A stretch of 64,000 bases of DNA from Lineus longissimus (GCF_910592395.1 NC_088311.1:20150501-20214500); one strand, 5' to 3'. Numbered from the stretch's first letter, positions 22,985 to 36,665 are shown. The notes: generated by a model not told the origin, from the sequence alone. Made by a program: numbers and translations.

Positions 22985-24870
22985 GATGATGATTTTCTTA
23001 CTGTGCTGCTAAATATTTTGAAACTATTTAATCCAAACCTATTCAAAACTTTACGCCCACTCTGAATTTTTTTTTTTTAAAACCCATTAAAACATGAATC
23101 CAGGATGCTGTGCGTTGGTGTCTCACATGCATAATTCAATCTCTCCTCCTCCACATTTTTCAAAAAGACAGACATGACAGACTTAGTTTGTCACAGGATT
23201 TGGTATCAATTTTAAAAAGCAATGTAACTCTTTTGCATGCATATGCTGAAATTAACATTACCAATACATACTTCAGGCCATGAAAATACTTTTAAAGGCC
23301 TTTACAGTATATGGGGCTTCCTTCTTCAAAGAATTCCATCTCAAACCACGGTGGCACCATCTTGAAATCGAGACCTTTTGGTTGCCTGAAGATGACGAAC
23401 TGACCACCTAGCTGACCATCTAGCTCCTGCCTATAGCTCTCCTTAAAAACCACACCAAATTTGTATTCCTTGGCTGTCTAATTTTGGAAGAAAACAAGCC
23501 AGTTTCAAGCAATCTGACTTCTGGTACACCCCGTATAAACTCCCACCAACCACTGACCACACCCACACTTGTCATGCACATCAGTGAGCATGAACTGACA
23601 ATCATTGGCATGTGTCAAACTGAGGGTAAATAAACCGATACAATTTTACGGCCAACCAACAAGCTAAAGATCAAGGTCATGCAAACGGTATTGAAAAATG
23701 CCAACAAAACTGTGAAATGTTCACGAAGCTAAAAGTTTGCTAATTTACCCATTTTTAACTGGCAATAGACTAAACATCACGTTTAGAGCCGATATTTTAT
23801 GGTTAGTGCATTACAGGTGAAATTGTTGTGCTTTTAAAGCTTTTTTATGTGCTTACAGTAGTTTATCTCTTAGTTTATTTCCAAATGGCTGATCATTTAA
23901 GCTGTTCCAATTTAACGGATGGCGGGTGATCGCAAAATCAGCAAAATAAAACATCCAGCACAAGTTTAAGCCCCACTCAGCTGCCAAGAGCCTCATAAGC
24001 AAAAATATCCAGGAAATGATTAAAATTTTTATGCTCTCCTGGTTGGCTTCCAAACTGACAATCGCAGCAGAAAGTGTCAGCGATATAAATTACCGGAACC
24101 CGCACGCTACAAAAAGCTCTAAACACCAACCATCTGATAGCAAATGAACCCTCAGAGGGAGCATAGATTAATTTACGCCAGAAGGCAGATACTCCTTCAA
24201 GCGGGGACGACATGTTCTATGAAATTTCGGCGACGTTTTTATAATCTCGCAAAGTAAGATGGATGTTCTTGATTTGCATACTGTATAAAAGAACATTAAC
24301 GAGGTTTTGCAATCAGTCTTGTTGAAGGTGATCTGCCTATAATGTCTGATAAGAGTCAGGTTGTTTAGCTAGGTTTGGGGGAGGCTGGTGCAGAAACAGA
24401 TGCATGACTGCTGAATTTTCTGAAGAACATCAGGCAAACAACCTCCAATCATAAAATTTACCACCAGACCCCCAATACTGGTACAGATGTACTTTTCGTC
24501 GGTCCGGTAGCGTGAGTCAATGCAGCATGGTGCCACCACGTATCGTGACGATCGGATCAACCAGATTGTTTCATTGATCACTATTGGTCCCCGTTATCTG
24601 AGCACCGGCAATCGTTCATTCTTTGCGGCAGGTGCTTTTTCTCATTCGATCAAGTGCAAGGTTTTTTTGCCGATTCTGTGGGTATTGGAGGATTATTGTT
24701 TCTCTGCTGAGATATTGAATGATAGCAACTGCTGGGTTGTCGATTATAACTCCTCTAGTAGCTTTATCCCAACCTTACAGCCAATTTTACAACACACAAA
24801 TGGACAACGGACAAGCAATGGCAGGTGGAATGCTGAAGAAGAAGAATTTACACAGCAGGGAAACCCTCGG
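22985..24870. other. Putative intron, nothing recognised
   Basis: Open frames on either strand (for example 24520-24876, plus, 118 codons) carry no recognisable motif. A segment near 23715-23760 ('gaagctaaaagtt.g.taatttaccca') resembles one near 34415-34445, suggesting another low-copy dispersed repeat. Confidence 0.4.
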
Positions 24871-24884
24871 GACTGACGAGTGCT

Positions 24885-25012
24885 GTTCTTAATAGAGAGG
24901 AGTACTGATTGGTCATGTTAGAGAGGTCAAATTGAATGGAAACAACAAATTTGGGCCAAAAACTAGGGTCCTTAATAGAGAGGGTGTCCTTATTAGAGAG
25001 GTGGCCACTGAG
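24885..25012. repeat. Short 'TTA(A/T)TAGAGAGG' repeats
   Basis: The motif 'cctta.tagagagg' occurs at about 24890, 24970 and 24988, with a related 'gttagagagg' near 24918. The last two are only 18 bp apart. It is probably the decayed edge of a dispersed repeat. No terminal structure is visible. Confidence 0.35.
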
Positions 25013-25654
25013 GGAGGCTATACTGTACTACCAATAACCTTATTCCCTAAAGCAGGCCTCCTCTTCAAAGAGCAACATCTGCGACACAACCGCAAAAAAA
25101 CTGACCAATTCGCCATGAAATTAATCTGTGAGCAGTGGAGAAACATCCAAATCAACATGTCAATCTCCATAAATCACCCAGAGCGGCTACCCTGAACCGT
25201 CCATCCACCACAAAGAAGTCGCCGCCGGCAAGAAGGCATCTTGGAGAAGATGGCAAAGAGACAAGATGAACGGAAGACTTCAATGTGAAAGCCATAAACA
25301 GACCCATCATGTTATACAAGCAAAGGACGCGTTCTCCGAATGGGCTATAAGGCTATTATAGCAAAATGGTGTTTTTATGGTACCAATATCAATACAATAC
25401 AAATGCCCCATATATGAGATAAGTTGTTTCTGGGCGAGAGAGACTGCTGTGGATTCAAGAAAACTGCCAATGGGTTGTAGCTGCTTGTCATTTGCAAAAA
25501 AATTATCCCACAAATTTATCCTGTTCGACAGTACATGTATATTGGGAGCACAGGCAAGTTTATGATGCTTTCAACAGCATTGTATGATGGTACGATTTGC
25601 CTTGGGCTCTCATCATTTTCTAGTGGTAGATGTTGATCTAACTATTGTTTGAAA

Positions 25655-26130
25655 GGCCATCCCATCCCCCAAAGCAGCCAATCACTACAAAGTGTCCTCC
25701 ATCTGGAAGTCCTTTACCTCCCTGATTATGAGTGAAAGGGGCTTTGCAGATTCATCAAACTTGCGTGTGTTTGTGTAGATAAACTCTTTCATTCCAAAGA
25801 CATGTTACCAACACGCCAAAGCTCTGTTCTTGTATTTCCTCATCTACTTCTACTAATAGATGCTGATATACCTAATGATCGGCCAATCTTACTCGCATGA
25901 CACCCAATCACTTCTGAGTGACTTCATCTTTGAAATCCTCTTACCTGGCATCTGTCCTTGATAATACGTGCAGGGGGCTTTGCAAGTGTGCGTGCATCTT
26001 TGAGTAGTAAATTCTTTCATTCTAAAGACATCTTTATACAACATGCTGATGATGTAGCAAGCATCAAGCTTTGCAATCATTGCTTGCAAACTAATATTGG
26101 TTGATACTGGCTTGAAATAAACCAGAGTCA
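25655..26130. repeat. Tandem doublet, ~236-bp unit
   Basis: 'Ggctttgca' followed by 'gtgtg', 'tagta.a.a.tctttcatt.c.aaagacat' occurs at about 25740 and 25976. 'Aatcact' and 'ctg' landmarks also repeat upstream. A third, more decayed unit may follow, since 'aataaacc.gag.caattttctt.ggc.tct' recurs at about 26116 and 26308. A minus-strand open frame in the first copy (25684-25800) is discussed in the findings. Confidence 0.55.
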
Positions 26131-26744
26131 ATTTTCTTTGGCGTCTATTAGATATTTCTGGATGCAACAGATGCTTTCATGTATTTCAAGGACATCTTCT
26201 TACCCTCTGATCCTGTTGGTTCAAGCAATTGTAGTTGTAGTAAATAGCCTGAAATCAGATATTGCCAATCGGACTGAGCTGATACGGATATCAACAAACG
26301 GTTTTCAATAAACCTGAGCCAATTTTCTTGGGCATCTCAGAAAATTCCATATTATCCAGTTGGGTCTTTGGTAGCACAGAGGGGTTTTCGTTGGCACAAA
26401 GGGATTTCAAAGGCAATCATAGTTTATCTGGCCATCAAGGTTACATTATTTGATGATAGATATATCTCTGCTTGAGCATTGCACAAACAAGCAATTTTTT
26501 ATCGCTGCTCTTATCTGTGGGTGAAATCAGTTGACGGGTTTGCACTGGTTCCTGTTGCAGGCAGTTGTGATGAACACTGCAAACGCATAGCATGCAGCGA
26601 TTAAAACTGCAAGTCGCAGCGATTCCAATTGCTTGTCTGTGCGGTGCTTTTAGGCAAGGCTAACATGCCACTATAAGTACTGCTAAGACAATTCTGTTAA
26701 GCTATATTGCAGGCCAATCAACGCAGCGGATAACATGAACAAAG

Positions 26745-27570
26745 CCTATGGCGATGACACTGAGATCTGATTGGGGTAATTCATGACAGCGCCAGTAGCC
26801 ATGTCACTGATCCAGCATTGAGATGAGCCACCAATCTGATATATGGATGTGAGGTGCCTTTGATAGGCATCAGGCATCAGCATCAGGCATCAGTCTATTC
26901 TGTTGACAAAATCTACAATTTCAGGCCAGAAGAACTTGTCGTTGGGCAATGGAAGAAGTACACAGCATAAACAAGCGTTAGGCTGCTACACTCAGACCTG
27001 ATTGTGGATATCTGTGACAGCCCCAGTAGCCATGTCACTGATCCAGCATTGAGATGAGACACCGATCTGATAGATGAATGTGGGGTGCCTGAAATAGCCA
27101 CAGGATTACCAACCAAGAACCTAGTGCGAGTATGGTGGTTGGTATTGACAAAATCTACGATTTCATGCCAGCAGAACTAGAAGAAGTCCACAGCATGAAC
27201 AAAGCCTCAGGCAGCTACACTCAGACCTGATTGGGGTAATTCATGACAGGGCCAGTAGCCATGTCACTGATCCAGCATTGAGATGAGACACCAACCTGAT
27301 ATCAGTGGATGTGAGCTAGGTGCCTGTGATAGCCATCAGCATCACAAACCAAGAACCGATTCTGAGTATGGTATTGCTATTGACCAAACCTACAATTCAT
27401 GACACGGAGACCAATCGTCGCCAACAGAAGCACCAGTACAAAGCATGAATAAAACCTTAGGTGGCAACACGACTGAGATATGATTGGGGTCATTCATATC
27501 AGCGCCGGGAGCCATGTGACTGATCCTACCTTCAGATGAGAAAATTCACCAATCTGATGGGACACATCAT
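26745..27570. repeat. Tandem array of four 229-253-bp units
   Basis: The landmark GCCATGTCACTGATCCAGC (variant in the last unit) occurs at 26798, 27029, 27258 and 27511. Each unit also carries 'catgaacaaagcct.aggc', 'ctgattggggtaattcat.acag.gcc', 'gagatgaga.caccaatctgat' and 'aggtgcctttgatagcca.cagcat'. The units differ by many substitutions, so the array is not freshly expanded. A short 'catcaggcatcag' stutter lies at 26869-26892. Confidence 0.75.
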
Positions 27571-27574
27571 CTGA

Positions 27575-29870
27575 TGATATTGAACTAGACAGAAGACCTT
27601 GGGATGAAATGGAGGCAGCTGTTTCATCCTAATCATCTGGTTCCCGGAATAGAGATGCCTGATACTGAGTTGGCTGGCGCAGCATCCCTCTTTCCTATGC
27701 CATCTTGATGGAGACTCTTCCTGGCCTGGTGTTTAAAGACCACCCAGGGCCTGGTGGGTTAAATAGTTACCCTCTCACAAAGGGTTACTCTGATACACCT
27801 GAGTGCAATTCATCAGCCAGTTGGCAGCCTGGTGGTAAATTATCAAACACACCATGATTTATTAATACACAAATGCTACTTAATATTACATTAAGAAGAT
27901 TTGTATGAAGAAATACTAGCACAGGGTGGGGTTGGTTCAGGTGCAGGGGTGTTTTCACGGTGTGGTGGTTTCAGTGTTGGTTCAGTTGTAACGAGGAGCA
28001 TTGGGTCAATATTGGAACGTTCTGGTCCCTGGGATAGAGTGGTGAGATGACAAGATGGTTGGTTGGATCAAGTGGTCGCATGTAATCATCATCCTAGTTG
28101 GCATAATGGCAACCAAGCTACGCAATAATGAAACAGCTATACTGTCAACCCGGACGTATTCATACTAGCCATTATTCTACACTTTCATATGCAACGTCGG
28201 TGTTCCTTGAAATTAGAATTTCGTACCAATGTACCCTAGTAGTAGGGCATGCCGTCGGTACATCAATCAGATGCCATTTTTTTGTTGTATATTCAAGAAG
28301 ATGAACCATTTATTTGATGATGTGGATTCAAAGGCGATTTACTTCATGGAATAACTGGCCATATCGTGAAATTCTGTTCTGCCAACTGCTGCTACAGTAA
28401 TGACCAAAATTACGCTCTCATGATGAACCAACGCAATTAGACAACCGTAAAGAAATTTCGTGTCGGCACCATGGAGGTCATCTTCAACAGCCCCAATCAT
28501 CATCCAATGAGATTGAGAACATTGGCGCTATTTTATCTTTATTGCATTTGCGGGATGAGGTGGCCACAGGACATTACAATATTCGCAGTCTCCATCTGCG
28601 AATCATCGCAGTCAACAGAATAATCACATTTTCAGTCGGAGTAAAATCACCCCGGGGATAAAAGTGTGAGGCTAATTTCCAAGTGGTTCACCTCCCCAAG
28701 GACAAGATTATGCAATTACCCTATGTAACACGAGTGAAAATGCATCTTCATGTTTTATTTACACTTTCGTTTGGGGCGAAATTTCATCCTTGCAAAGGAC
28801 CAATGTCTATTTGCCAGACGGCTACGAGAGTAGGGAGAGCGCTCTTGGCATTGAGGCTAATCTGATGAGACCATTTTATGAGTGGCGGAACATGCCCAGG
28901 AACACGTTCAACTGGTGGCTATAAGTTTCACTAAATGGCTGAACACATCATTCTCATGGAAATTTGTTTTTATTGCTATCGTCTGTCTCAAAAAGAAATT
29001 GAGTTACGAGCTCTCCAAATATAGACTCAGGGACAATTTAGGTTTTGTGCTTCAAAATAGCTTAAAAGAACACAATTTTTTTTCACGAATGACCTAGATT
29101 TACGAAAATAAAAATCCCTAGAAAAAGTTTGGGTTTGGCTGACCTGTGTCTCAATCATGCTGTGTAAAGAGGTTTGGCACCAAATAATAAATAACTTCAA
29201 AGAGCGTTTCTTCCACGTGTCCTCAGGCGAAACTGAAATAGAATCTACATAAAAGAAACTAATAGCGGACATATTGGTTTTGGCTTCTTTGGCTATGTTA
29301 TGACGGAGTTTTTTTCTCAAGTAACTTCTAGACTCAAAGGTAACTTGCAGTACGACCTTTCCCCCAAGAATGCTCAAAGTCCTCAGGAAAACACTCTGGA
29401 CGGCGTGACACTTTGATGGAGAAATTAGAAATCAGGGTGACATGATCGAACCACCTGATCTTAAAAAGACGGCGAAGACAGCGCATCATCCAGAAAATAA
29501 TATCATAATTTGCGACTATCAAACCCGCCATGACGGACAAAATCCAATCAGCCGTTAAAAATTCGACTTTTAGCACTAGTCCTGTTGATACTTGCTCCTT
29601 CAAAGCAACAGATGATAAAGAATATTGAAAGTGACAAGCTATCATCGCATCACGTTCGATTAAACTTTGACATTTTCAACTCTCTAAAAGCCTTTTATGG
29701 CGTTTTCAACGCATTAAAGAACTTTTTATGGCATAAAGTTTAGGAGATTTGGCTCAAATTCTTCACTTAGATATTAGGTACAGTTCTTGTCATAAGTACA
29801 TGTACACGAAAGTAAGAGTCTCTTGACAAACGAGTATAATGACAAAATGTGCCACTATCAGTGAAATTTA
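27575..29870. other. Putative intron, nothing recognised
   Basis: Minus-strand open frames at 29027-29645 overlap each other in different frames and show no domain. No repeat was delimited. Confidence 0.4.
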
Positions 29871-29875
29871 AGAGT

Positions 29876-29945
29876 TTGAGCCATGTGACTTGAAAAGTAG
29901 GTCAAATCAAAAACCTGGGTGATATGTAATGGAGACTTATAAGAT
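29876..29945 (+). mobile_element. Isolated core fragment of the Helentron/pearl-like family
   Basis: Contains 'tgacttgaaaagtaggtcaaatcaaaaacc.gggtgatat', which matches the start of the ~300-bp core repeat in the elements at 21828 and 46292. Nothing else of the element is present, so this is a truncated or decayed copy. Confidence 0.5.
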
Positions 29946-30002
29946 TACACCACGGAACCATGACAATTTAGTCACTCAACTTAGAGCCAAAGTTCATCAT
30001 GG

Positions 30003-30064
30003 CCTTTTTTTATTTTCCTGAGCCACTAATAAATACAATGAATATGAACGGTGTACCCCTTTAA
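30003..30064 (+). mobile_element. Right end of a TTAA-type repeat
   Basis: 'Tattttcctgagccac.a.taaata' followed by 'gaacggtgtacccctttaa' ends at a TTAA (30061-30064). The same end occurs at 60750-60791, and in reverse at the left of 16415-16497. The left end of this copy is missing. Confidence 0.5.
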
Positions 30065-30069
30065 GCCAG

Positions 30070-32340
30070 AGAGTGATAAGTGAAGCCATGCACACCAGAG
30101 GCCTCTTTACAGGCGCCGTAATTGCTCATACTACCAACTACTAGCACACCGACTGAGACAATTTCCATTGCCTGTGAAAAATCCTTTAAGGAAATTACTC
30201 TATCTGTGAAAAAAGCTTTTAGCAAAACGGAACCAGAGAAACTCAATTACAACAGACAAAGAGTATGTATGCATCAATAAGCATTAACTAAACACCCACT
30301 TATCTGTCTGAGGTCTGAAGCTAGAATTTCTCAAACACCGCTAATGGAGAATATGTGTTCCTCTCGAAAGCTGTGACTGAAATCTTAATTTGATCGACTA
30401 TGTTCAAAATCAAGCCAATTGCAAAATCACGCGATGACATCTTATACTCCTTTTAGACCTGTTTGATTGGACGAATTTGCATTTTACAATGTCTGATTGA
30501 GAACACGGTTTTCTCCACCAAGAATTAACAAGTAATGAGAACTCGAAGACGCATCAATATCAATGAGACGGCGAGAATTAGTCGTGTTTGCGACAAATTT
30601 TGATGTCTACACACAGTTTACACTGGCCTTGGATTCAATTCTATGTAGGTTATGTTACTGTTGACCACAACATTTTCACAGGCATTTTATTTCATTAACC
30701 CCAGATTTTCCTAAGGATGCTGAAAGTTGGATTCGTGACAGTTTCCATTTGTATTCAATTTAAACCCTCAGAGCAAAATTGCAGCAAGCAACGACACAGA
30801 AAGGTTTTATGCATTTGCTGCCAACATTTTTGCAGTTCCCATTTGACAACGCATCTAGAATAATAAGTTGCTCGCAAAAACACCACAATGACAAGTAAGA
30901 GAACGAATAGTTTTCGATTCACTAGAGATGATTTGCTCCGAAAACCACCATTTCAATCAATATGCAATATAGAGTTTGGTTCAACGCCACTAAACCTTTC
31001 CAGTTTAGCCGAGCTTAAAATGACAACCTTCTGCCCCATCACTCACTCACCCCTACATCCAACAGAATTTGTCCACTTTTTTCATTTTTCTATAAATCTG
31101 AGCAAAGAAAATCAATCACGCATATAAATTGATTAAAAATTTTCTTTATTTCTCTCATAAAACTGGCAATATATGGATGAACTCTGTTAGAAAACGTTTT
31201 TTCTCAAAGAAAAACTTGGACTTTCACGTCATATGCCTGGATGAATTTGTATTGAAGAATCTGGTGCTAAAGTATGTTTCAACCATACAGGTTACAAGAC
31301 ATGTGGAGTGAATGAAATTGATCTCCGCATCGCTTTACACCGGTGCATTGGCATCTGTGGTTTGATTCTGAGGACAACTCTCACATCTTCTCAAAACTTC
31401 CACCCTTTCACTCTTTTTATTTATTTTAACAAATGCTCAAAATGAGATATCGGTCTACACAACAGCAATGTTGAGATTTATAATTACAGTAGATGGCGAA
31501 TTTTCAAATTCAATTAAAAATCTGAATTTTTGACAAACTGCATAGGCCTTCAAGGCAGTTTTGACACCGAAGAAAATAACCCTCACAACAACTAAAACAT
31601 GGGTAATGATCCTCCTCCTTCTCATTGAATTCTTCCTTCGTTTTCAGGGTGGAAAGGAGATGTGACACCTCCCCGGATCACATCTCACAACCAAAATTAA
31701 AGCGGCATCATCACTAAGGAAAGATACCCTCTCAACAACTAAAACAACTGACAGTACCCATCACCGCCAAATCAATACTTCATTACTCGCTAGATCAGGA
31801 TCAAACCGGATTAGAACATGTCACAAACAAAACAACGATAGATCTAACAGGATAGAAGACATCAGCTGGGCTCAAACAAGAAAAGCCGCATTTCGTACCG
31901 GCCGCCGCTTCAACAAAGATCAATACGAGAATGAGAAAATAGCGACAGATTCCTGCAGAGTCTCATTTTCTTTTTTTTCCGGATTTCTGGTTAACCTCGT
32001 CTTTTTAACGTCTTTCTCCGCAACAAGTTTCCGATAACAATAGGGTGAATGTCCTGATAACACTAGTTAGGCAATCCTTGCCAAATGGAAATGGGCTTTC
32101 CAACAACATCGTCACTGGCATCAAGGTCGAAGATATGGTTTCCAAGTCAAAGCAATCCTTGTGTGAAAGGGCACTTGCAGAGTGCAGTCTCAAGAGTCTT
32201 GATTCACAATCAATGTTCAGCTCACTTGCAAGCATTCCTATTATCTTCAGCAGCCAGTTTAACAAGGTTTTTAAAGTACATTTATGGACATAATGTACAA
32301 TGTATCTCAAGGTGACAAAGCTTTCACATGGAGCAAATGT
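30070..32340. other. Putative intron, nothing recognised
   Basis: Several overlapping open frames at 32005-32315 occupy three plus and minus frames at once, which indicates a locally stop-poor sequence and not an identifiable gene. Confidence 0.4.
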
Positions 32341-32350
32341 GTCAGTCAGG

Positions 32351-32640
32351 AAATATTGGCCAAGAGCCTACAATTACATGAATAAGATGAATATTGATAA
32401 AGTAACGATTAGTTGTCCCCCTTCTTCCATGTCTGGCGGGTTTTGTGCCATTTGGTCACTTCCCAGTCGGTACTTCAAGTCTCAGGTTCTCGACACAGGT
32501 AATTGCTTCAGTCCATAAATATTGGCCAAGTCTACTCAAACGGAACATGATAACAAGGTGGTTATCTTTCCCTCCAACCATTTCTGGAAGGGCCACTACC
32601 ACCTGGTCCATTCTCAAGAAAGGACTCGCCATCCAAAGAC
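32351..32640. repeat. Tandem doublet, ~166-bp unit
   Basis: 'Aaatattggccaag' occurs at 32351 and 32517. Both are followed by 'aag.tga', a 'gt.tc.ccctcc..ccat.tctgg' stretch and 'ccatttggtc/ccacctggtcca'. The overlapping open frames here are explained by the stop-poor unit. Confidence 0.55.
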
Positions 32641-32859
32641 AACTTAATAGAACTGGGTGTTGTGAATAGAACAAGAGTCCATGCCAGATGGGGTGCAAGC
32701 CCATTTGCACTTTTTTTTCCTGTAGCTTCCTCGGAAGTGGAACAGCGAAAGAGTGGCCATTCTCTGCAGCCAGCCTTTTGCACTTATGTCTGCAAAAGTA
32801 ATCCAACTCTTCAACATTTCTAATGACATAGAGCTGGTAAACCTATACACACTCTCCCT

Positions 32860-35800
32860 GGTGAGTGGCCAAACCGATTTGCCTCAGGCAAGGCGACATG
32901 GAACTTTAAATCAATCAACTTAAGAGCAATCCAACACTTTCACAATTCCCCTCATTAGCTTCTGAGGGGCCAATTAGACGTCACCCATGGCCACAGGATC
33001 AAATATTACGCATTCCAATTGACAAGAATGACAGAAATCAATTTGTGGTGGAGAGTTCCCGCAAAACGCGACACATGGCATTGATAAGTTCTTGGTGTGC
33101 AGTGTGTTTGGGCAACAAGTGAAAGTAATACTTGACATTCATTTTGTAGTCCGAGGGGGGGAGGGTGTAGGCAAGCATTAAGGGAGATGGCCAACAACAG
33201 TATGCTATATCTTATAGAAAGTACCATTCCTCCCCCAGTGTTTTAAACACTATCAAAATAATATCAAGAGGCAACTTTTTTTCTGATTTCACTAAAAGCG
33301 CTCTGCAGATGCTCAGGTCGATTTCCCATTTTTTTTCTAGAAAATAGACACTCATATAACACTCTGGAGAATGAAGTTGTTGAAATGTACATTCAAGCTG
33401 GGATTTAATACAAGATCGAATAATCAGCGGCTGTAAACAGCCTTGTCAGCAAGTTACCGCTCTAAATGTATTCTTTTCCAACAAATAATCTGTCTATAAT
33501 CTATCCATCTACCTGCACCAGAATTCTAACAACATTCTGTTTCATGTCATTCAAACAAAATTTCCACTAACTAGGTACAGGCAATGTACAAACAACCTAA
33601 GCAAGCTTGAAATGAACTGGACATAGAAACTAGGCTGTCAGGGGATCTATCCCTCATCAAATATTTACTCATCTTTAAGGTTAGGACAATTAGGTTTCAG
33701 ATGCTTCAGATGCTTTTAGTATCCACCTTACCTCCAATGATATCTTGTTGTTGGATGCGAATTTCAATTATATCCGACTTGCTGACAATGCATGAAGCAA
33801 GGCAAGGAAAGATGAACTGAAAACCCAGGCAATCTTGTTGGCCGTTTTATTTTCCGGTTCTTTCAATTCAGCATTTTGACAACCCGAAAAAACCATGAAC
33901 ATAAAAGGCAAGGTGTTAGTGACAAAAAAACGTTGTTAAACACGTACTAAGTATTATCCGATTTTGTTGAGGGGGCAAATTAATTAGGAATGTGCAGTTA
34001 TATTGTACAAGAAGTTAAATTCAAAATTATCTGTAAAGTTTATAATCATTACCAAATTAATTGAAACTTAAATCTAAAACTAAATCCAAAAAAAACACAT
34101 CATTACACAATACACTGCTGAATCAAACTATCCATATTGGCCGATTGGAAAGACTTACCGCTTAAAATTACCTCAAAAACTTAGGAAAGATTCTTCCGCA
34201 CTGACAGTTTCCTAATTAAGTTCGAACAAGCAACATCGGTCGTGATGATTCGGTGTCTCGGAGGAAATTGGCGATGTGGACTTTGGCGCGAACGGAGGAA
34301 ATTAAAGACAAGTAGAGACGGCGGAGGTGGGGTAGACAAAGGAAGACAATAATGAGGAGGGTAAAGACACCTTAAGAGTGATTAATGCCGCAAGAGAACT
34401 AAACCATGAAATGTGGGCGAAGCTAAAAGTTGGTCTATTTACCAATGAGAAACTTTATTACCAGTGGGCAGGAGATGGTCCAATACACGATAGACTTTCA
34501 GCCCTTGTCAATTTCATTTCGGAAAATAGGACTATTACCGCCACCTTTTGGCAATAAAGCCTCTTGTTGTTGGTAGACTACATGTGAATATCAAGTTTGT
34601 TGGCAAAATTTAATGGGTCTTTTTCCCACTTTTCTTATGCATAGTTGGCTTTCTCGCCCAATTCGGATTGTTGCTTCAAAAGAAAAACAGTGTATTTGTG
34701 GGTAATGCAACATTGATTCGCCGGGATGATGACGGCCATCACCTTTTTCCAATCCTCTGCAAAACAAACCTTCGCCTTTTATTTTAGGTTTGTTGTTGCT
34801 CATTACCCTAGAATCGCCATCAACACAGCTGCAACAAAACTGTCTAAGTCCTTATGAGGACAACCAGACTGATTGCTGGCCATTAGACCACATGTAATGA
34901 CCCCATAAAACAAATATGACTGCTGTACCCATTCCTAAAACGATACGGAATGGAACCCTGGAACCCTACGTGCCAGGAAACACATAAAGCCGGCGTTAGA
35001 CCAATCAGCAATGCCAATTATTATCCAATTCTCAGCTGTCAGAGAAAGTTATCATCAATTTGGCTCTTCCGTGACACATCCTAGCTCCATACTGAGGATG
35101 TAAAGATGTCAAAGGCTTGAAGTCAAGACGCTTATGACAAGATAGCATGCAGAATGGAATTCTTTGTTGATGTCATTTCCAAGACTGATACAGCATTTCT
35201 GGCTTGTTGAAATGGTCAAAATTTCACATTTTTCATCAAAAGCTTGAGTAACAAAAATTGCTATTTGATCATCACACTGGTTCACTTTTGCCATTTGGAT
35301 GAATATTAATCTAGTGTCTGTGAAGTTTCTCGTACAATAATGATGATGGAGAATTGACGCGGCGGGCAAATATACCGAAATGCACTTTCCTGGATTGATT
35401 TCACACAAAGAATTGAGCTGGCATCTGATGGTTCGTTAGTGCGCCATTGTGGCGATGATTCTAACCTAGACAAAAAGCCCTACCAGTAATGGCAAGTCAA
35501 CGATCACCCTGGAGAAACAGCCAGCCAAATTGCAAAGGGCAACTCAGCATGTAGGCCTGACAAATTCGAGAAAAACCAAAAACTGGTATTTCCTAGATCA
35601 TTGTAATAAAACATTTCCTACTAGTGGAGACATTCACCCTGTCACATCAAGAGAAATTCTGAGGCGAGGAAGCACCTAATCTTTCAATGATACATTTTCC
35701 AGGTGTAGTTTGAATGTGGTTATGCAAACAAATTGTTGGTCATGTTGAGATTTCATGTACAAAACGCAACTACCTTGTTTCAACTAAATTCATGAAATGA

Positions 35801-35950
35801 CTGTTTTCTGGTCTTTTAGGGAAAATCTGACAAACCCACTTGCTGAGTTCTCTTGGCTAGATTTCTAGTACCTCTTCTTCCTCCTGGATAACGACAGGTA
35901 AGGCGAGGGCGGTGAGGTGTTCCTGGTGTTTGAACAAGTCTTTGCCAAAC
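32860..35950. other. Putative intron, nothing firmly recognised
   Basis: A minus-strand segment at 33732-33816 sits between a TTTTCAG and a GTAAGG and has one open frame (28 codons), but the peptide is not recognisable. The rest shows no supported feature. Confidence 0.4.
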
Positions 35951-35958
35951 AGAACCAT

Positions 35959-36210
35959 GTCTTATTACCTGGGCTTTGGATGATTGGATGGGCATCACCA
36001 TCAAGAGGTTTGTTCTATGAAAGTCAAAGTGGCGATCTGACCATTAGTGAGGCGATTCTAAGCAATAGTTAGCATCATAGAACCTCGTCTTATTGCATTG
36101 GCTTTGGGTGATTTGAGCTGGGTGATAAAGACATTTGTTCTACGAAAGTCAGAGTATCGATCAAATCATCAGTGGCGCCATGATGGTCAATGTAAACAAC
36201 ATTGTCCCCA
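35959..36210. repeat. Tandem doublet, 128-bp unit
   Basis: 'Gtcttatt.c.t.ggctttgg.tgatt' occurs at 35959 and 36087. It is followed in both copies by 'tgggc/gggtgat', 'a.ttgttcta.gaaagtca.agt..cgatc', 'atcagtg/ttagtg' and 'ggcg'. One of the clearer local duplications. Confidence 0.7.
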
Positions 36211-36544
36211 GGGCTGTTTCATTCCAGACCAAATATCATGTACAACCTCAGTTTCTTTTGGTGTTTCAGTTTCCTCTGGATCTATAGAGGTGCGTCAAAA
36301 ATTACTGACAGACATCACCAATTCACAGTGACACAGTTACAATGTAGGAGGCTGCAGGGGAATTGTTGGTAGATTGTTGTGTGTGTGTTTTTATGCTAGT
36401 CAGGGGCATCAACTACAACAACAAAAGATTCATGAGATATACGCCAAAAGTAGTTTATCACTTGTGTCACCATGGGGTCAACGTCAATCGATAATCATTG
36501 AAACTGCTCTAAGGCAGAATGGCACCATAAGACCTTCATACCAC

Positions 36545-36665
36545 TATTAAAATATCAAAAGCCTAGCCTCATTGGTTGAGAAGATATGCTCTGAAAAGAT
36601 TGAGGAGAATCTACAGACAGACGGAACGATGTCAAGACAGACGGATGGACAGATATCACCAGCCA
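36545..36665 (+). mobile_element. Degenerate tail with ACAGACGG runs
   Basis: An 'agaagatatgctctgaaaagattga' stretch leads into 'acagacagacgga' and 'acagacggatggacagat'. Similar tails precede the 3' hairpin of pearl/Helentron-like elements, but no hairpin is present here, so only a decayed relative is suggested. Confidence 0.3.

Noticed and set aside
32005-32850. Several overlapping open frames on both strands
   Set aside because: Four to five mutually overlapping frames indicate stop-poor duplicated sequence, not a specific gene.
33732-33816. 85-bp minus-strand exon between TTTTCAG and GTAAGG
   Set aside because: One frame is open, but the peptide (ending SDIIEIRIQQQDIIG) does not match the expected first half of the PATJ PDZ domain or any family I know, and the acceptor tract is weak.
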